A stretch of DNA of 36,760 nucleotides from a virus, in the IMG/VR virus record IMGVR_UViG_3300006028_000338, positions 1 to 36,760 of that record; one strand, given 5' to 3'. Positions 32,283 to 36,760 of this stretch are shown here, one piece after another (positions within the stretch are counted from its first letter, which is position 1; every line of letters begins with the position of its first letter). The notes beneath the pieces are model-generated. The model was not told the origin of the DNA. It was given only the letters and a program-made list of their open reading frames with translations, and made no database searches. The position numbers and the translations under genes were made by a program.

Positions 32283-33690
32283 ATCCTATTAAGGCGTCTT
32301 TTAAAAATGAACACCAGGTGGACCGTACATCTTGACCGCAGCTAGGTAGAACCGTGACTCGTGTTTTTCGCGCTGAACAATATTTTAGCCACTGGTCATT
32401 GAATCCAAGTTGATCGAATGATGGAATACCTATAGCATTTATATTCGCAACCTCTGTGCTATTTGTTACCGGACCTGTAGGAGCAACGGCAATGATAAAC
32501 TTACCTTTAGTCCTCATAAGAACATCAACTATCTTTGGGCCAAATGCCACAACGATTTGTTCGTCCGAGGGCTTATACGCCTTATCGGCGGGGAATATTA
32601 TTACCGAGTACGAATCCAGTGATAAAAGTTCAAGCGTTTTGCGTATTTCCTTACCGTAGTCTAATCCCAAGCTCCGGTTATCGGGGACAAAGCAGATTGA
32701 TTGATTCGCACGTGCATTGCGATTAATTAGATAAATTTGCCCTTCTTGCCCTTTTTTGATTTTCCAGCGTTCACCGTGTCCAAACGCGAAGGAAAGCATG
32801 AAAATGCAGGTAGCTACAGCGGCGGAAATAACCAAGGTGCAAAGCGCAGTGGTTCTTAGAAAGGCGTAATCTTGTCTGCTAACCGATCGATGTAGAAACA
32901 ATAGTAAGAGAATTATGTCGAAAGTTAGCGGTAACCAGACAATAGAAGCGTACATCCATAATGTAGAAAAAAATGCAGCGGCAAGAAAGGCTATAAAACC
33001 TGACGAAAAACTTTGTATTACGTATGTATCAAACGCGCTGTCGTCCTCATTTGAACGCATACAGAAGACAAATGGGGCCACCAAGAAGGTCGTGACCACG
33101 AAGAACATAGGCAGTCCGGCTTCTACGGCTATATGAAGGAAACTGTTAACCATCCCTCCATAAAGTTCCTTGGATGAATATGGTTGAACCCAATGACGAA
33201 ATGCGTTCCCGGACTCGCCGAGCCCCCACCCAGTAAGGGGACTGCTATTTATAAGGCAAAGGCCGCCGGCCCACAATTGGAGGCGGTTGGCTACAGACTT
33301 GTCGGATCCGATTTCTATAAACCTGCTAAATACGCCGATCGCCAACGCCGAGATCAGCAGAAGGCTTAAGTGTGGAATGACAAAATCTGCAAATTGCCGA
33401 ATGGAGTTGCCGCGCGCTTTTGATCGGATTAGCCCATACCAAATGTATGCGATCGCGACTGCTGTAATAGCTCCTCTCGAAAATGTTAAAGAAATTGCGA
33501 GTAATAGTGCGACTTCTCCAGCCCATCCTACAACTCTAGGAATTATTGCCTTAAATCCTTCGAGCGGTATGAATAACGGAGTAATGCAGGCGAGAAATGC
33601 TGCTGCGTGGTTAGGATTTGCCCATCCAAACCCAAGGCGATGAGCTCCATTAACTACATAATCCGTTTTAAAGAATTCAAGGAAGGCCAT
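32272..33690 (-). CDS. Wzy/O-antigen-ligase-like membrane protein, N-terminally short
   Basis: A 472-residue protein. Residues 1-310 carry about seven to eight hydrophobic segments with the Wzy_C pattern: 'GFGWANPNHAAAFLACITPLFIP' (family: 'NPN..A..L'), 'LLLAISLTFSRGAI' (family: 'TxSRga'), and the periplasmic loop 'LTGWGLGESGNAFRHW'. Such proteins polymerise or ligate O-antigen or glycan chains. Family members usually have four or five more membrane helices before the NPN motif; here an in-frame stop lies three codons upstream of the ATG. The gene is therefore either truncated or a minimal variant. After the last helix, residues 315-472 are a soluble domain with alpha/beta pattern ('YSVIIFPADKAYKPSDEQIVVAFG', 'VTVLPSCGQDVRSTWCSFLKDAL') that I cannot name. 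Confidence 0.6.
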   Translation of the reverse strand: MAFLEFFKTDYVVNGAHRLGFGWANPNHAAAFLACITPLFIPLEGFKAIIPRVVGWAGEVALLLAISLTFSRGAITAVAIAYIWYGLIRSKARGNSIRQFADFVIPHLSLLLISALAIGVFSRFIEIGSDKSVANRLQLWAGGLCLINSSPLTGWGLGESGNAFRHWVQPYSSKELYGGMVNSFLHIAVEAGLPMFFVVTTFLVAPFVFCMRSNEDDSAFDTYVIQSFSSGFIAFLAAAFFSTLWMYASIVWLPLTFDIILLLLFLHRSVSRQDYAFLRTTALCTLVISAAVATCIFMLSFAFGHGERWKIKKGQEGQIYLINRNARANQSICFVPDNRSLGLDYGKEIRKTLELLSLDSYSVIIFPADKAYKPSDEQIVVAFGPKIVDVLMRTKGKFIIAVAPTGPVTNSTEVANINAIGIPSFDQLGFNDQWLKYCSARKTRVTVLPSCGQDVRSTWCSFLKDALIGYDK

Positions 33691-33702
33691 CTTGGCTTAC
33701 GA

Positions 33703-33756
33703 TGAAGCCGAGGACGAAAACGGCTGAGAGGCGCCGCTTTCTATGCCTCGGCTTCA
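33703..33756. repeat. 11-bp perfect inverted repeat upstream of the Wzy-like gene
   Basis: TGAAGCCGAGG (33703-33713) and CCTCGGCTTCA (33746-33756) are exact reverse complements, 32 bases apart, with a smaller GC-rich pairing possible between them. It lies between the stop of the secreted-protein gene and the start of the Wzy-like gene, both leftward. No T run follows on either strand. It may be a terminator-like or attenuating stem, a REP-type element, or the scar of a rearrangement. Confidence 0.5.
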
Positions 33757-33806
33757 ATTTGATCTCGAAATAGTGGCGTAGTAAACGTCGACTACTCCCT
33801 TGCTGC

Positions 33807-34358
33807 TTAATTTTCGATATACATTGGCGCCATTTGGTAGACAGGTTGGTAATTTATATCGCCCTCTCCAGCCGCAATGTCTTTACCTACAGTATCTGGA
33901 TATATGGTGCCAACTTCCTTGCTCCTAGGATCGTACTCAAGATTCATGCCACAATGAAATGTTGCGTCGACATTTGCTTCCGCGTACCAGGTTGTATCTA
34001 CCACGGGTCCAGCAGTTGTAGATAGTGTTCCCTGATATGTGGGCGTACTGTAAGGCGTCTCCCGATCATAATTTCCATGCATCACTGCATAATTGGAGTC
34101 GCCGGCATCAGGACTGCTTGTCAGGTCGTTTAATTCATCTAAATTATCAACAACCTTGAGCACAAAATAATCCCCCGTGGTTTGAGCAGCCGCGCTGTTC
34201 AGGTTATTGACAACACCCGCCATTGCTGCGCCCGTTGCTTGATCTAAGGCAGCGTTCCCGGATCGGACGTAGATTACGTCGACGGTTTCCTGGCTATAGG
34301 ACAGTTGAAAAAGCGCCAAAAAGGCGCAAATTACTAACGATATTTTGATATGTTTCAT
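33807..34358 (-). CDS. Hypothetical secreted protein
   Basis: A 183-residue exported protein with a clear signal peptide (basic MKHIK, hydrophobic 6-18, 'LSYSQ' cleavage region). The mature part is acidic and rich in Asp, Asn, Tyr and Thr ('VDVIYVRSGNAALDQATGAAMAGVV', 'DNLDELNDLTSSPDAGD', 'AVMHGNYDRETPYSTPTYQGTL'), fitting an extracellular or periplasmic soluble protein. A single Cys is present (FHCGMN). No family recognised. AT-rich like its neighbours. Confidence 0.55.
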   Translation of the reverse strand: MKHIKISLVICAFLALFQLSYSQETVDVIYVRSGNAALDQATGAAMAGVVNNLNSAAAQTTGDYFVLKVVDNLDELNDLTSSPDAGDSNYAVMHGNYDRETPYSTPTYQGTLSTTAGPVVDTTWYAEANVDATFHCGMNLEYDPRSKEVGTIYPDTVGKDIAAGEGDINYQPVYQMAPMYIEN

Positions 34359-34756
34359 TTGTCTCCCGATATTAGTTTGAATTGCCGATGGGGGAGAATC
34401 AGCAAGTTAAACATTATTCAAGCGTATTTATTTTTTCTTCTAGTTACGGCTATGAATTTGCCAATTTAGATCACTTGATACGAGGTAAGATTACAATGAG
34501 ACTATCCTTAAGTACAGGTGACGTTTCAGCTGCCCGGTTTGATAGATTCGTGGACAATATTGGCGGTGAAATTAAATAGGCGTAGATTTAAAATGGCTTT
34601 AATCAAGGGGTGACGCTGCAAGGGGCTGGCGATTGATGTCGAGGGTCTAAAAAGTGAGCTGAAAAGGCTTATACCTGAGACTGTATATGACGGCGGTTTC
34701 CTCTTGAACAGCTAGCTGCGATGGATGTCGATATGCATTTAGACAAGTTGCTGGAA
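34359..34756. other. Intergenic region with possible gene debris
   Basis: About 400 AT-rich bases. A weak plus-strand frame (TTG 34382 or ATG 34388 to 34579) ends in 'GDVSAARFDRFVDNIGGEIK', and a second piece follows at 34614-34715 (see pseudogene entry). A 15-codon frame from ATG 34721 ends inside the 3' end of the next, leftward gene. Nothing here is convincing as an intact gene. Confidence 0.35.
34614..34715 (+). pseudogene. Possible gene fragment
   Basis: A stop-to-stop stretch without a start codon reads KGLAIDVEGLKSELKRLIP followed by 'ETVYDGGFLLNS'. The amino-acid pattern is more protein-like than chance suggests, but it is only 33 codons. It could be a remnant of a small gene that also included the frame ending at 34579. 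Low confidence. Confidence 0.25.
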
Positions 34757-35230
34757 TCAATAAATTAATCTGAAATTAAGTTCTGGTCGCCGGAATGTAA
34801 TAGCTGCAATAGAATCGCTCGAAAACTGATTCTTGTGACCATATACTGTCTCGAGCTTCGGGAATTTATGTAGCGTGATAATATCTCTGTTGGAGATGCT
34901 TGTCCGTGCAATGTCTAAGGTTTTTAGTCCGATTTGGTCTGGTAAACTTACGAGTAATTCTCCAGAAACCCGTTTATTGCCTTTTAAATTTAGATGCTGA
35001 ATTTCCATGGCGTCTCCGAGGAATTTAAGATCGTCGTCGTCAAGGGCTTCTAGTTCAAGTTTGACGCTGCTGAATCGGCCCCCAATAAACAGTTTTACCC
35101 AATCTGCTGCCCCAGCTTTTAAAAATGCGGGTGCGTAGTCCGCATAAACTGTTATTAGGTTATCTGCATTTAGCTGAGCATGTACCCGCCCAGTACGGTT
35201 TAATAGATCCGCTCGCTCCTTTGGAGTCAT
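34757..35230 (-). CDS. Leucine-rich-repeat-like protein
   Basis: A 157-residue protein. Residues 50-150 show irregular leucine-rich-repeat units ('DLKFLGDAMEIQHLNLKGN', 'IGLKTLDIARTSISNRDII', 'FPKLETVYGHKNQFSSDSI') ending in an 'ELNFRLIY' cap. The first 45 residues are a charged helix and turn region without a signal peptide. Small LRR proteins of this kind are frequent in Planctomycetota and Verrucomicrobiota, usually with unknown partners. It is short for an LRR domain (about four units), so it may be partial. ATG start; no ribosome site seen. Confidence 0.5.
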   Translation of the reverse strand: MTPKERADLLNRTGRVHAQLNADNLITVYADYAPAFLKAGAADWVKLFIGGRFSSVKLELEALDDDDLKFLGDAMEIQHLNLKGNKRVSGELLVSLPDQIGLKTLDIARTSISNRDIITLHKFPKLETVYGHKNQFSSDSIAAITFRRPELNFRLIY

Positions 35231-35436
35231 TGATGGTTTTGTTGAGAATTTTATGCGGTTGTGCTTTGATGTGGGCTGTTGTAGCTGCTAATTTTTAATC
35301 ATTTGGCCGCAAGGCAACTTGCACCAGTGGTTGTACAAAATACGTGATGTTTTCGGCCCTTTTGGGCGGCAAAGCTGTGAGGTCGTCGATTCGAGTGTAG
35401 GGCATCTAAGCGCGACGCGCTTTTCCTGCTTCGGAA
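35231..35436. other. Short intergenic region
   Basis: About 200 bases between two leftward genes. A 6-bp stem AAGCGC (35408-35413) / GCGCTT (35417-35422) with a 3-base loop lies just past the stop of the gene at 35437 and might help to end it, though on that strand no T run follows. No tRNA could be folded here. Confidence 0.3.
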
Positions 35437-35664
35437 TCACTGTCTAAATTTCTCGGGTTGAACCCACACCCACAATAACACGGCTGAAATAATACTGAAC
35501 GGCGGTATCAAAACTGATCGAGTGAGACTCGCCCGGCGCTTTGCCTCTAACGTTTCGCGCTTTGTCATGATATTAATCAAATGATGTTGAGCTGCTTCAC
35601 GAGGCTTTTTGAAAGGGGTAGCCACCCCTGAAACATATTGTCGTACTATCCTTAGACGGATCAA
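35437..35664 (-). CDS. Small membrane protein candidate
   Basis: Up to 75 residues from a TTG at 35664, which overlaps the previous leftward stop by four bases, or 43 residues from ATG 35568. In either case one hydrophobic segment near the C-terminus ('SVLIPPFSIISAVLLWVWV') would cross the membrane, preceded by a basic, charged stretch (TKRETLEAKRRASLTR), which suggests an N-in topology. The overlap with the upstream gene supports the longer form and translational coupling. No function can be assigned. Confidence 0.45.
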   Translation of the reverse strand: MIRLRIVRQYVSGVATPFKKPREAAQHHLINIMTKRETLEAKRRASLTRSVLIPPFSIISAVLLWVWVQPEKFRQ

Positions 35665-36188
35665 AGCCCCACCACGTACACGCTGTATTTTTTACCTTTT
35701 AGCTCGATCAGCGCACGAAGATCGCTGCGTTGTTCTGGGCGAGTATAGAGCATCCAGGCACGGCGGCATTTCGTTGCTTCCGCTTCTGTGTTTACGGTTA
35801 CGACCTCGCCCCTGTTAAGCTGTTCAGCATACCACTTATATCGCCCATGCTCTCGAAAATCGCTGTCGAGCAGGCTTCCGGGTTTCGGCTTGGACGGGTC
35901 TTGGGGGATTAGTAGCCAGAGATCGGGCTTCACTTGCCTGATGTAAAGTTGAAGGTCCAACTTGTGGTGCTGCTTGTAGCGGGTAAACAGCTTAAAAAAG
36001 GTCGGGTATTCCTTTTTGTTATGAATCCCGACCATCGTGCCGTCACCCAGGGCCTCCACGTAGTATTGCTTGTTGGGACGCAACGGCGAATTTTTTGGCG
36101 TTTCTGGGAACTCGATATACTCGCCCAGCGCAACTTCAGCGCGTAAAGGCTCGAGGGTTAAGGTGGAGGCGGTGGACTTGATTGGCAT
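35661..36188 (-). CDS. Hypothetical soluble protein
   Basis: A 175-residue soluble protein with higher GC than the block to its left. It has an 'ELGEYIEFPETPKNSPL' region, aromatic/basic central helices ('FFKLFTRYKQHHKLDLQLYIRQ') and a C-terminal part 'VVTVNTEAEATKCRRAWMLYTRPEQRSDLRALIELKG'. No known domain is recognised. Its composition is closer to that of the phage part, so it may belong to phage or mobile backbone rather than to the envelope block. It begins divergently to the last gene of the window. Confidence 0.5.
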   Translation of the reverse strand: MPIKSTASTLTLEPLRAEVALGEYIEFPETPKNSPLRPNKQYYVEALGDGTMVGIHNKKEYPTFFKLFTRYKQHHKLDLQLYIRQVKPDLWLLIPQDPSKPKPGSLLDSDFREHGRYKWYAEQLNRGEVVTVNTEAEATKCRRAWMLYTRPEQRSDLRALIELKGKKYSVYVVGL

Positions 36189-36349
36189 CGAGCGACGAAA
36201 GAGGCGTAAAGATTCATTGTCAATGGATCTTCGATTTCACTTTAGCCCCACCAATTTCATTGCCAAGTCGCTCATCGTTAGAGGACGTCAGGCGTGAGGT
36301 AAATTTTCGGCTCGCCGAGGTCGTGGACGGCAGTGTCCAAAAGAACACT

Positions 36350-36760
36350 ATGTCGCCCGAGAGCTACCCCGTTTACTTCCGTTTGCTGTGTGGACTACCC
36401 ATTCACCTAACATTCCCCTCAGTCTCTTGGATGCTAGCGATTTATCAAATCAGTGGTGGTGGTAGCCCATTTATCCTCGAAGGTTGTCCAGCTACGGGCG
36501 GATGGTGGGCACTTAGTGAACGTTTCACTTGGCGAGACGACTTAGAAGACGCCCTTTTCAAATATGGAATCGAGTTCAGACACGACCGAATCAGTGGGAC
36601 AGTCGTTCGTGGCCTCGTCTGGCGTGGCTGGGCGGAGATCGTCCCGCCGCCGCACCCCAAAACGCTTTGGCGACCAAAAGCGCAGCGTGAGTACCTGGGA
36701 TGTACCGCGTTCGAGTATCTCAATCGTGAGCGCAGCCAAACCGAATCCGGCCGTCCATGA
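36350..36760 (+). CDS. Hypothetical protein at the right edge
   Basis: A 136-residue protein from ATG 36350; the frame is open back to a TTG at 36182 (192 residues), which would overlap the divergent gene's start. It contains a hydrophobic, Gly-rich middle ('FPSVSWMLAIYQISGGGSPF', 'CPATGGWWALSERF') and a basic C-terminus ('KTLWRPKAQREYLGC'). No family recognised. Its stop is the last codon of the window. Composition (about 57% GC in one sampled line) resembles the phage region. Confidence 0.4.
   Translation: MSPESYPVYFRLLCGLPIHLTFPSVSWMLAIYQISGGGSPFILEGCPATGGWWALSERFTWRDDLEDALFKYGIEFRHDRISGTVVRGLVWRGWAEIVPPPHPKTLWRPKAQREYLGCTAFEYLNRERSQTESGRP

Noticed and set aside
33703-33756. Integron attC site
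   Set aside because: The inverted arms lack the RYYYAAC/GTTRRRY core boxes; no integron integrase is seen.
35376-35405. TTCGA-containing stretch resembling a tRNA T-arm
   Set aside because: The flanking bases do not pair, and no anticodon or acceptor arm can be formed.
1-36760. CRISPR arrays, insertion sequences, rRNA
   Set aside because: No regularly spaced repeats, transposase motifs or rRNA-like sequence were seen on reading the window.

Overview
The window reads as the replication, packaging, head and tail gene clusters of a tailed siphovirus-type (pro)phage of a Gram-negative host (about 1-27.6 kb), followed by a lower-GC block of cell-envelope and secreted-protein genes (27.7-35.2 kb) and a short, higher-GC end (35.4-36.8 kb). 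Spot counts of single lines give roughly 55-68% GC in the phage part, 40-47% for most lines of the middle block, and 57-58% near the right end. The Gram-negative assignment rests on a lipoprotein/spanin-like lysis protein, a Wzy/O-antigen-ligase-like protein and secreted proteins. The small LRR protein and the 293-residue anchored helical protein recall genes common in Verrucomicrobiota/PVC genomes, but that is a family impression, not proof.

Phage layout, all on the plus strand: a small helix-turn-helix protein (1-201); a 400-base non-coding leader with a terminator and two hairpins; an early operon with a putative annealing/recombination protein and a RecE-like PD-(D/E)XK exonuclease, then a replisome-organizer-type protein and a DnaC-like helicase loader; a ParB-domain DNA methyltransferase; small and large (gpA-family) terminase; lambda-type portal; a single polypeptide joining a Mu gpI-like protease, a scaffold-like coiled coil and the major capsid protein; head-tail connector and tail-terminator candidates; major tail protein; a tail chaperone with a probable -1 frameshift extension; tape measure; a pectate-lyase-fold tailspike; a BR0599/gpL-like tail-tip protein with four cysteines; an NlpC/P60 tail peptidase; a large gpJ-like tail-tip/fibre protein; and a lipoprotein with coiled coil and three membrane segments that looks like a unimolecular spanin carrying holin-like helices. 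Most late genes overlap by one or four bases, so translational coupling is likely. I found no integrase, repressor or soluble endolysin here; they may lie outside the window.

The most interesting DNA-level signal lies inside the replication-protein gene (3246-4055). The hexamer TAACGC or its complement occurs six times there: a perfect inverted pair at 3393-3413 and four copies in 44 bp at 3603-3646. The last cluster is followed directly by a 54-base, almost all-purine, AT-rich stretch. This is the architecture of the lambda origin inside gene O, and I propose it as this phage's replication origin.

The right-hand block holds a secreted S9-type serine hydrolase, two plus-strand exported/anchored proteins, a Wzy-like membrane protein that lacks the usual N-terminal helices but carries a soluble C-terminal domain, two more secreted proteins, an LRR-like protein, possible gene debris, and three small genes of unknown function at the end. 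The window starts on a start codon and ends on a stop codon, so its edges are not biological ends.
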